From assembly GCA_004293675.1 (NCBI GenBank), contig READ01000011.1:62001-126000 (forward strand): a stretch of 64,000 bases of DNA. The letters are read 5' to 3'. Shown here one piece after another: positions 7,929 through 14,279 of the stretch (its first letter is position 1; the number at the start of each line of letters is the position of its first letter). The notes beneath the pieces were generated by a model. The model was not told where the DNA came from. It saw only the letters and a list, made by a program, of their open reading frames with translations, and searched no databases. This DNA comes from Betaproteobacteria bacterium. Its GTDB lineage: Bacteria > Pseudomonadota > Gammaproteobacteria > Burkholderiales > Casimicrobiaceae. The position numbers were made by a program, and so were the translations under genes.

Positions 7929-8909
7929 ATGAAAGCATTCAACCGCAGAGATTTCTTGCTCGCCTCGGCAAGCCTACCCGCGCTCCACGCACTGCCGGCG
8001 TTTGCACAAGCCTGGCCCAACAAGCCAATTCGGATGGTGGTCACCTTCGCGCCCGGCGGTTCGTCAGACATCGTTGCGCGCCTGTTGCAGCCGGGTCTTC
8101 AAGAAAAGCTGGGGCAGCCCGTGATCGTGGATAACAAACCGGGTGCGGGCGGAACGATTGGTGGCGCTGATGTGGCGAAATCAGCCGCGGATGGCTACAC
8201 CTTCTTGTTATCAAACACTGCGCCGATCAGCATCTCGCCCTTCATGCTGACGCAGCCGACGTACGATCCCATCAAAAGCTTCGCGCACATTGGCTACATC
8301 GGCGCAGTGCCGAACGTGTTCGTCGTTCACCCGAGCGTGCCCGCGAAAACGGTCACTGAGTTGGTGGCTTGGATTCGCGCGCAAACGAAGCCGGTGAACT
8401 TCGGCTCTGGCGGCGTTGGCTCCATCGGGCATATCGTTGGCGAGCTATTTAAAACCGAATACAAGTTGAACATGGAGCACGTGCCGTATCGCGGCTCTGG
8501 CCCGATGGCGGCCGATCTTCTGGGCGGCACGCTGCAATTCGCAATCGACACACTCACGCAAAACGTGCCACACATTAAAGACGGCAAGCTCAAAGGCATC
8601 GCCGTCACCTCGCGCGCACGCATCGGGCTCGCCCCCGATATCCCCACCGTGGGCGAAGCGGGTTTTCCGAAACTGGTGGCAGAGAACTTTTTGGGCATCT
8701 CCGCGCCCGCCGGTCTGCCAAACGATATTGCGGCAAAGGTGCACGCGGCTTTGGCCGACGTGCTCGCGCGCCCAGACATCGCGAAGCGCCTCGAAGACAT
8801 GGGCGTTGCGATGCAGCGCAAATCGATGGCCGAATTCGGCAACTTCGTCAGCAAGCAAGTCACCGATTGGGCACCCGTCGTGAAAGCCTCGGGCGCGAAA
8901 CTCGGTTAA
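7929..8909 (+). CDS. Bug family periplasmic solute-binding protein (tripartite tricarboxylate transporter type)
   Basis: A 326-aa secreted protein with a twin-arginine-like leader (FNRRDFLLASASLPALHALPAFA). It carries the Bug signature blocks: WPNKPIRMVVTFAPGGSSDI, PVIVDNKPGAGGTIGGADVAKS, DGYTFLLSN, VPYRGSGPMAADLLGG and VPTVGEAGFP. Bug proteins bind small carboxylates or amides for TctAB permeases or act as sensors; no tctAB genes are in this window. I placed the start at the ATG at 7929, which puts the RR motif at the N-terminus; the frame is open further upstream without a plausible start. It lies between an amidohydrolase and an HIU-hydrolase-like gene, consistent with a ureide or purine-derived ligand, but that is inference. 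Confidence 0.9.
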   Translation: MKAFNRRDFLLASASLPALHALPAFAQAWPNKPIRMVVTFAPGGSSDIVARLLQPGLQEKLGQPVIVDNKPGAGGTIGGADVAKSAADGYTFLLSNTAPISISPFMLTQPTYDPIKSFAHIGYIGAVPNVFVVHPSVPAKTVTELVAWIRAQTKPVNFGSGGVGSIGHIVGELFKTEYKLNMEHVPYRGSGPMAADLLGGTLQFAIDTLTQNVPHIKDGKLKGIAVTSRARIGLAPDIPTVGEAGFPKLVAENFLGISAPAGLPNDIAAKVHAALADVLARPDIAKRLEDMGVAMQRKSMAEFGNFVSKQVTDWAPVVKASGAKLG

Positions 8910-8918
8910 GCTCAACGC

Positions 8919-9278
8919 ATGACGAACGTTGGCGGCTTATCGATCCACTGCGTTGACGTGGCCAATGGCCGCGTCGCGGTCGGCCTGGGTGCGGCGCTCT
9001 TTCGTTTGGGCGAGGCCGCACCCCTCGTACGCGGCGCAATCAATAGCAAAGGCCTGCTCGACGATCCCGTGCTCATGAGCAACGCCATCGGCGCGGGCGG
9101 CTACGAAGTGCTGTTCGCCGTCGGCGACTTCTATCGCAGCCAACGCATCACGCTACCCACGCCCGCGTTCCTCGAAGAAGTCCCCTACCGATTTCACATC
9201 GCCGACCCAGCACAGCACTATCACCTACCCTTCAAATTCACGCCGTGGGGGTTTTCGCTTTTTCGGGGTGGGGCGTAG
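8919..9278 (+). CDS. Transthyretin-like / 5-hydroxyisourate hydrolase-like protein with altered active-site motifs
   Basis: A 119-aa protein of the transthyretin/HIU-hydrolase fold, which in purine catabolism converts 5-hydroxyisourate to OHCU. The N-terminal motif is LSIHCVDVANGRVAVG with the conserved His, and the C-terminal motif is PAQHYHLPFKFTPWGFSLFRGG. Two family signatures are changed: the usual NxDGRxD Arg position reads NSKGLLDD (Arg to Leu), and the C-terminal YRGS reads FRGG. By family knowledge the Arg and the terminal motif are catalytic, so activity may be lost or altered. It starts 9 bases after the Bug gene and is probably co-transcribed with it. OHCU decarboxylase and urate oxidase genes are not seen. 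Confidence 0.82.
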   Translation: MTNVGGLSIHCVDVANGRVAVGLGAALFRLGEAAPLVRGAINSKGLLDDPVLMSNAIGAGGYEVLFAVGDFYRSQRITLPTPAFLEEVPYRFHIADPAQHYHLPFKFTPWGFSLFRGGA

Positions 9279-9284
9279 TACGAA

Positions 9285-9449
9285 AGTTGCGACGCCCTGT
9301 ACATCGCGCGCTCCGCGCGTAGCGCGACGATTTTCATTCCGTGCAAAGAGGGAATTTCGCACAAACAAATCGAAGACGCGCGCGACGAGCACTTGGCTCT
9401 GGGAGTGGAGGTTCTGCTCAACGCGATGTCGCGGCGGGCTTTTGCATGA
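9285..9449 (+). pseudogene. C-terminal relic of an M20 amidohydrolase
   Basis: Read in the frame DALYIARSARSATIFI...GISHKQIEDARDEHLALG and ending at TGA 9447-9449, this stretch aligns with the last 52 residues of the M20 enzyme encoded at 6493-7752 (GHDAVYAART...GISHNEIEDAREEDLGLG). It retains the PCKxGISH metal-site motif. There is no start or upstream part; it begins a few bases after the stop of the HIU-hydrolase-like gene. Divergence from the intact gene is considerable, so it is a remnant of a separate paralogue rather than a recent copy. It forms the left edge of the methyltransferase island. Confidence 0.82.
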
Positions 9450-9582
9450 TGCGGCGCGTTCGCTGTTCAGCGCAGTGAAAACAAAAAATCTGCGCCCTAG
9501 TCTCCAACAAATTCTTCGGAACGACCGTACTGTATTCAGGCCGCAACATTAGTTCTGTGGAAAGCGTGGTTCTGCGTAGTCC

Positions 9583-9621
9583 TTACGCAAGTCTGTGTAT
9601 AGAATACTCAGACTTGCGTAA
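9583..9621. promoter_or_regulatory. Perfect 13-base inverted repeat spanning the likely promoter of the methyltransferase operon
   Basis: TTACGCAAGTCTG at 9583-9595 and CAGACTTGCGTAA at 9609-9621 are perfect reverse complements with a 13-base spacer that contains TATAGAAT, a good -10 candidate. The right arm ends two bases before the GGAGG ribosome site of the regulator gene. A symmetrical site of this size around the -10 is what an autoregulating operator would look like; the MerR-like product of the first gene is the obvious ligand. No convincing -35 was found, which also fits regulated transcription. Confidence 0.75.
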
Positions 9622-9632
9622 CGGAGGCACAG

Positions 9633-10178
9633 GTGAATAGTCGTTCTTTGACCATGGCTGACCTGTTGACGATCAGTGGCTATACGCGCGATCAAATGCG
9701 CGGCCTCCTGGATGCGCTTCCGATGTATTCCAGTCGCAACACACGAGTGAGGGTGGCGAAGCAGTATACGGCGCAGGATTTGTTATTGGTGCGAACTTGT
9801 GTTCAGCTGGAGGTTCGATATGGACTGCAAAGGATCACCGTAGCTGGCTTCTCAGAACAGCTGCGCGCCGTGTTGTCGGGGCCACGCCCACTCTCATCTT
9901 CCGCTCACTTGCTGCTGACATTCGAGCCAATCAACGTTCGATACGTCGACGATGTAGAGAGCTTGCAGGAAGGACTACTCGTGCCGCTCGCCCCAATCTT
10001 TCAGACGGTGGACGAATACTTGTTACCGGGACGCGGGTCGCACTATTGGAATCAACGCGAATTGGGTTTCGGGCCGCAGGCGGTTGGTTCCGTCGTGTTT
10101 GCGCCTACCACTAAGTCGGTGGTTAGAAAAATGCTTGCCTCGGCAGGAAATATGAAAAAAGCGAGGAGCGCACGATGA
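9633..10178 (+). CDS. MerR-like helix-turn-helix regulator, first gene of the methyltransferase-PIN operon
   Basis: A 181-aa protein, GTG start at 9633 behind GGAGG (9623-9627); an internal ATG at 9654 is the alternative. Residues about 8-80 resemble a MerR-type winged HTH: ADLLTISGYTRDQMRGLLDAL, a wing-like RNTRVRVAKQYTAQDLL and a helix VRYGLQRITVAGFSEQL. The remaining 100 residues are not recognised; there are no Cys ligand motifs as in metal-sensing MerR proteins. The stop overlaps the methyltransferase start (ATGA at 10175-10178), so they are coupled. Likely role: transcriptional control of the operon through the 9583-9621 palindrome. The HTH call is by pattern and would need profile support. 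Confidence 0.68.
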   Translation: MNSRSLTMADLLTISGYTRDQMRGLLDALPMYSSRNTRVRVAKQYTAQDLLLVRTCVQLEVRYGLQRITVAGFSEQLRAVLSGPRPLSSSAHLLLTFEPINVRYVDDVESLQEGLLVPLAPIFQTVDEYLLPGRGSHYWNQRELGFGPQAVGSVVFAPTTKSVVRKMLASAGNMKKARSAR

Positions 10179-12685
10179 CCTACAACGCACGACACATTAG
10201 GGCTTCGTTTACTCGCCTCGGTTATCGCTCGGTAGACGTCTACCAGCAATTCCAATTCGCGGCAGTGGATCAGCCCGCGCGACCGGTGCGCGAGGTAGAT
10301 GCAGCAGCCTTTTGGGACGAGCCCGCCTCGTATCGCACGGCTGCATTAGGCGTCGTTCGTGTTGCCGCGAATGAGACCGCGCGGGACACGGTTGAAGCCA
10401 CCCGCAGCTTGGGGGCACCGTTTCTCGTAGTCATCGAAGGCGACGAAGCTTCGATGTGGACATATACAGCGGGCGGCGCCACTAAGCTTAGTAGCTCGTC
10501 CGCGTCGCAATGGCAAACATTGCTATCCGATCGCGAAAAGTTCGGACCCGGTCCGGTCCGTGAGCTCAAGGCACTCCTGGTTAGAGAAGACACACCGAGC
10601 ACCGAACTTCTGTTCGATCCGCGCACGTTGTATGGAATACAGGCGGACACACAATCCGCGCTTGATGACATGCTGACTCAATTCCTCGCCCATTTTGAGG
10701 AAACGCAAATCGATATGGGCGAGCTTTCTTTTCAGAAGCACTATCAGGTGCTCTTCCCTCTAGTTTTTCGCCTGCTAGCGGGCAAGATATTGATTGACCG
10801 AGCGGACAGCAGAATTGCTTCGGTGGATGCGGACAATCCGCGCGAGGTTGTGGCCGCAGTGGAATCGCTGTACTCGCTGGCAGTGCAGAAGCTGCATTGG
10901 ACCAAGATTCGTATTGCCCAGTTGACTTCCGCCTGGCGCACCTTGCGCGAAGGTTTGTATCTGCGAAACATCGCGGCGGACGATCTTGCTTTTGTTTACG
11001 AGAACACGCTGATCACGCCAGAAACCCGCAGGAAGTTTGGTACACACAGCACACCGTATAGTGCGGCGGATTATGCAATCCGATCGCTTCGGTTGCCGGA
11101 GGGAAACGCACTCGCACAATTACGCGTATACGAACCCTTTGCAGGTGCATGCGTATTCCTTACCGCGGCACTACGACGATTTAAGGAGTTGCTTCCGCGC
11201 TCTTGGTCTTTGGCCAAGGTGCATGAACATCTCGTAAACCACTTTTCAGCCAGCGAGATTGATCCTTTCGCATGCGAGATTGCACGGCTATCGCTTATTC
11301 TGGCGGACTATCCGAATCACAATGGCTGGCACATTGCGCACGAGGATCTATTCGAATCCGGTCGTTTAGCAGAACGCGTTAGCCAGTGCGATGTCTTGCT
11401 ATGCAATCCGCCCTTTGAAGACTTCGAGGAGACAAGTGCAAATTTGTCGGTTCACAAACCGGTCGTGTTACTAGAGGCAGTTACAAAGACGCCACCGTCG
11501 TTTATTGGTGTGGTGATGCCTAGCGGATTTTCGTCACACAGGGTCTACCGAGCGCACATTGAACGCATTTGTGAAATTTACGATGATGTTGAAGTCCTGC
11601 AACTTCCAGAAGGCGTGTTTCGTCATGCCTCCATCGGCGCTGAAATTCTGATTGCGCAAGGTCGTCGCCACAACGAGGTTGGAAAATCCGAAACAATGAT
11701 TCGCAAGAGTGTCGTGAAGCGCCCCGATTGGCCGCGCTTCAACCAGACTTTGAAGACAACCAGCAGCGATTGGACGCCGATAAATCCTCACCTTTCTCCG
11801 GGGTTCACGGCGCTGCGACCGCTGCGACGCATCTGGGATTACCTCGCTGAATCACCAATACTCGGTAGTGTGGCCGAATTACATCGGGGACTTGAGTGGA
11901 TTGGAGATCAGAGTGAGGCAAGTCGCGGCAAACCGGCGCACGGATTCAAACGTGGTTTACATCGTTCGAACGAGTCGCTCGCGCAGTTCGAAGTCAAACA
12001 CGCGGTCTATCTGGACACTCGCCCATCAAACTTGCGTGGCGGGGCGATCAACTACCCTTGGGCATCGCCGAAAATCGTTTGTAATGCCGCTCGTACCTCT
12101 CGTGGGCCATGGCGATTGGCTGCTGCTGTGGATTCAGAGGGATTGGTTATATCGCAACAGTTCTTTGGTATCTGGTTGCATGAATCGGCAAAATCTACGT
12201 CATCTCTTATCGAACTGTGTGCAATCCTAAACTCACCTGTTGCGAATGCATTTAGTTATTCGCATGACGAAGAGCGACGTTTGCGTGTAGAAGTCATGCG
12301 GCAGATTCCATTGCCCCGTACACGGATTTCGCGCGAATTGGAAAGCCTGGTCACTGACTACCTCAAGGCTTCCGAAACAGGCGATGGCCCTTTGTTCTCG
12401 GTTCACCCGAAATCGGCCCGTGAGCTTCTACTGGAAATTGATGCGTTGGTACTAAAGTCGTACGATCTGCCGCCAAAATTGGAGCGAGAACTACTCCGCT
12501 TCATGGGTGACGATAAGCGCCCAAGCTGCATTGAGTTTACGGGTTACCCTGGCACTCGCACAAATGATGCAGCGATTTCCTTGCATAAACAATTGTCAAC
12601 ATCTAAAGCAAATGTGGAAGCTGCTTGGCGCGCGCTGACAGAGCCGTTACCGAGCGCAGTCGCCGACGCGTTCGATATGGCGTGA
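10175..12685 (+). CDS. N6-adenine DNA methyltransferase with specificity-domain-like C-terminus (Eco57I/type IIG-like)
   Basis: An 836-aa protein with amino-methyltransferase motifs in the gamma-class order: motif X-like GTHSTPYSAADYAI (289-302), SAM-binding motif I EPFAGACVFL (320-329), acidic motif II SEIDPFACEIARLSL (360-374), HEDLFE (389-394) and catalytic NPPF (411-414). From about residue 560 it resembles a target-recognition domain (ILGSVAELHRGLEW, later ELCAILNSPVANAFSY, typical of HsdS and type IIG C-termini). The first 150 residues contain LGAPFLVVIEGDEASMWTY, reminiscent of the degenerate nuclease-like domain of such proteins, but I see no PD-ExK catalytic set. No separate restriction gene is adjacent, only a PIN nuclease 10 bases downstream. 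Likely function: site-specific DNA methylation in a defence-type operon. Confidence 0.85.
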   Translation: MTYNARHIRASFTRLGYRSVDVYQQFQFAAVDQPARPVREVDAAAFWDEPASYRTAALGVVRVAANETARDTVEATRSLGAPFLVVIEGDEASMWTYTAGGATKLSSSSASQWQTLLSDREKFGPGPVRELKALLVREDTPSTELLFDPRTLYGIQADTQSALDDMLTQFLAHFEETQIDMGELSFQKHYQVLFPLVFRLLAGKILIDRADSRIASVDADNPREVVAAVESLYSLAVQKLHWTKIRIAQLTSAWRTLREGLYLRNIAADDLAFVYENTLITPETRRKFGTHSTPYSAADYAIRSLRLPEGNALAQLRVYEPFAGACVFLTAALRRFKELLPRSWSLAKVHEHLVNHFSASEIDPFACEIARLSLILADYPNHNGWHIAHEDLFESGRLAERVSQCDVLLCNPPFEDFEETSANLSVHKPVVLLEAVTKTPPSFIGVVMPSGFSSHRVYRAHIERICEIYDDVEVLQLPEGVFRHASIGAEILIAQGRRHNEVGKSETMIRKSVVKRPDWPRFNQTLKTTSSDWTPINPHLSPGFTALRPLRRIWDYLAESPILGSVAELHRGLEWIGDQSEASRGKPAHGFKRGLHRSNESLAQFEVKHAVYLDTRPSNLRGGAINYPWASPKIVCNAARTSRGPWRLAAAVDSEGLVISQQFFGIWLHESAKSTSSLIELCAILNSPVANAFSYSHDEERRLRVEVMRQIPLPRTRISRELESLVTDYLKASETGDGPLFSVHPKSARELLLEIDALVLKSYDLPPKLERELLRFMGDDKRPSCIEFTGYPGTRTNDAAISLHKQLSTSKANVEAAWRALTEPLPSAVADAFDMA

Positions 12686-12695
12686 AGGAATACCG

Positions 12696-13217
12696 GTGTT
12701 TCTTCTCGATACCAGTGTTTTATCGGCCTTAACGAACCCGAATCACACGTCTCACACCAACGCCAGGGCCTTTAGGACTCAGTGCGCCACACAAGAGCGA
12801 GAGCTGTACCTCTGCGTAATCTCAATTGCCGAGATGCGGTTCGGCTTGAGTATGTACGAAGCTCGTATGCCGCGCCCCAGCGAAACTGTTCTCAATGAGA
12901 TACGCGAGCGTATCCATGCAGCCATGACTCTTTCCGAGCCAATTGAGATAACACGCCACGTCGCTAACGAACATGGCCAGCTTCGTTCAAAGTGGGCGTG
13001 GATATGTTCCCCGCAAAAGGCGGCTCAAGGTAAGCTAAAAGGTAATCCGCCAGAGCGCTGGAGTGATGATTGGCCGGCAAGCAAGCTTCAAATCACGGAG
13101 AACGACATTTGGATCGCTGCCATTGCACTCACGCACGACCTAACACTGGTGACCTGCGACAAAGACTTTGACAATCTCGCTAAGGCCGATTCACAACTCA
13201 AGATTCTGCGTATCTAG
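12696..13217 (+). CDS. PIN-domain ribonuclease (VapC/FitB-like)
   Basis: A 173-aa protein, GTG start at 12696 preceded by AAGGA that overlaps the methyltransferase stop, so the two are tightly coupled. The PIN acidic residues are all present: D5 (FLLDTSVLS), the Glu in ISIAEMRFGL, the Asp in ENDIWIAAIAL and the Asp in LVTCDKDFDNL. Family knowledge predicts a Mg-dependent RNase. It is longer than usual VapC proteins (about 130-140 aa), with an inserted Trp-rich segment, SKWAWICSP to ERWSDDW, between the second and third acidic motifs. No VapB-like antitoxin is adjacent; the partner may be the methyltransferase or the MerR-like regulator. Confidence 0.87.
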   Translation: MFLLDTSVLSALTNPNHTSHTNARAFRTQCATQERELYLCVISIAEMRFGLSMYEARMPRPSETVLNEIRERIHAAMTLSEPIEITRHVANEHGQLRSKWAWICSPQKAAQGKLKGNPPERWSDDWPASKLQITENDIWIAAIALTHDLTLVTCDKDFDNLAKADSQLKILRI

Positions 13218-13290
13218 TGATCACACGCAAATTGCGGTAACCGACCCCGCTAATCTTTGATCGCTTCCACGCTACGCAAGCTACGAATTC

Positions 13291-13467
13291 CCGAACCTTG
13301 ATGCCATCGGTAACCTAATCTGCGGGAACCCGCTTAAGCCTGCGATGCAGAGCATTTGAATGGCGGCGTCGCGGTAGCGTGTAGTTCGGATTCTTCGGCG
13401 GTGAGCAGCGGCGCGATGTCGGGCATGGCGGGCATGAGGAGTACGCCGTCGTTGCTGAGCAGTTGTT
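13291..13467 (-). pseudogene. Duplicated 3' fragment of the amidase gene
   Basis: About 178 bases match 14356-14533, inside the C-terminal part of the amidase at 14280-15455, with roughly ten substitutions and one base deletion (GCGTGTAG against GCGTTGTAG) by my count. The deletion and the lack of the rest of the gene make it a non-functional copy. It lies in the same orientation as the intact amidase, about 1.07 kb away, and the toxin-antitoxin pair sits between the two copies. The rest of 13218-13500 shows no gene. Confidence 0.88.
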
Positions 13468-13500
13468 GCTTCATAAAGAAAAGTTCGTCACTTCTCAAAA

Positions 13501-13532
13501 AAGGGATAAAATCATCCCTGTTTTAATCCCTT
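13501..13532. promoter_or_regulatory. Operator/promoter of the Phd-RelE module
   Basis: AAGGGAT at 13501-13507 and its reverse complement ATCCCTT at 13526-13532 flank an inner ATCATCCC, giving nested inverted repeats. GATAAAATC within it offers a TAAAAT -10 box. It ends 13 bases before the antitoxin ATG. Such palindromes upstream of Phd/YefM genes are usually bound by the antitoxin and the toxin-antitoxin complex. Confidence 0.7.
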
Positions 13533-13545
13533 AAAAAGAGCCATC

Positions 13546-13794
13546 ATGCAAACGCTTCTTGCTGGACTCGCCGTCAGCATGTCGGATTTCAAGAACAATC
13601 CCGCGAAGGTGTTGCGCGAGGCGGATAAACGCCCGGTTGCTGTGCTGAGTCACAACAAACCCGCTTTCTACATGGTCGATCCAGAGGTTTTTGAGGCGCT
13701 GCTTGACGAACTTGATGAGGTGCGACTCGCGCCGATCATCAAGCAACGCGAAGCGCGTGGCAAATTCGTGAAGGTCAATCTCAAAGACCTTTAA
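13546..13794 (+). CDS. Type II antitoxin, Phd/YefM (StbD-like) family
   Basis: An 82-aa protein with the Phd/YefM DNA-binding fold: an N-terminal VSMSDFKNNPAKVLREADKRPVAVLSHNKPAFYMVDPE segment (the typical S-x-x-x-K-x-x-P...PV.V..nnkp.fyvv pattern) and a C-terminal, probably disordered, toxin-binding tail (EVRLAPIIKQREARGKFVKVNL). It would repress its own operon and neutralise the RelE-type toxin that begins 15 bases downstream. Confidence 0.9.
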   Translation: MQTLLAGLAVSMSDFKNNPAKVLREADKRPVAVLSHNKPAFYMVDPEVFEALLDELDEVRLAPIIKQREARGKFVKVNLKDL

Positions 13795-13809
13795 GCGACT
13801 GCCGCGCCC

Positions 13810-14175
13810 ATGACCTACGGATTGGTATTCGAAGAAGCAGCGCTCAAGGAATGGGAGCAGCTAGACGGCTCTGTTAAAGCGCCTCTTAAAAAAGCACTCG
13901 CGAAGCGGCTTAAATCGCCGCATGTGCCAAGCGATGCGCTGCGCGGTGCGCTCGCCGGGTATTACCGCATCAAGCTGCGCAAGCAGGGCTACCGACTTAT
14001 CTATCGGGTGGACGACAAGGTGATCGTCATAATCGTGCTTGCCGTGGGCAAGCGAGAGAACGATGCGGTCTATATTGAAGCCGCAGCACGGCTCACGAGA
14101 GTCAATCTCCGGGCTACAGAAGAACTGGACGTCAAGCGTGCGTTAAAGAAACCAGTTAAGCGGCGGGTTGAATAG
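13810..14175 (+). CDS. Type II toxin, RelE/StbE family mRNA interferase
   Basis: A 121-aa RelE/ParE-superfamily protein. The core is clear: LVFEEAALKEWEQLDGSVKAPLKKALAKRL, LRGALAGYYRIKLRKQGYRLIYRV, then VIVIIVLAVGKRENDAVYIEAAARL. The basic RIKLRKQGYRLIYRV strand and the terminal KRENDAVY match RelE toxins that cleave mRNA in the ribosomal A site. Compared with the usual 85-95 residues, this one has a basic tail of about 25 residues (NLRATEELDVKRALKKPVKRRVE). It is co-transcribed with the antitoxin at 13546. A palindromic repeat follows the stop. Confidence 0.9.
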   Translation: MTYGLVFEEAALKEWEQLDGSVKAPLKKALAKRLKSPHVPSDALRGALAGYYRIKLRKQGYRLIYRVDDKVIVIIVLAVGKRENDAVYIEAAARLTRVNLRATEELDVKRALKKPVKRRVE

Positions 14176-14191
14176 TTATCGAAAGTGACGT

Positions 14192-14220
14192 TCATGGTTC
14201 GACAGGCTCACCACGAACGG
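14192..14220. repeat. Single REP-like palindromic arm
   Basis: TCATGGTTCGACAGGCTCAC followed by CACGAACGG is one arm of the dispersed family seen at 4242-4533 and 41943-42051. Here the opposing arm is missing. It lies between the toxin gene and the converging amidase gene. Confidence 0.75.
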
Positions 14221-14279
14221 AGAGTTGCGACACGAACGGAGCACTGAAACTCGAATCGTGCCGAATCAAGAGCAGTTGG

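Noticed and set aside
12696-13217. Reading the PIN gene as the toxin of a classical VapBC pair
   Set aside because: No small VapB-like antitoxin gene precedes or follows it; its direct partner upstream is the methyltransferase.
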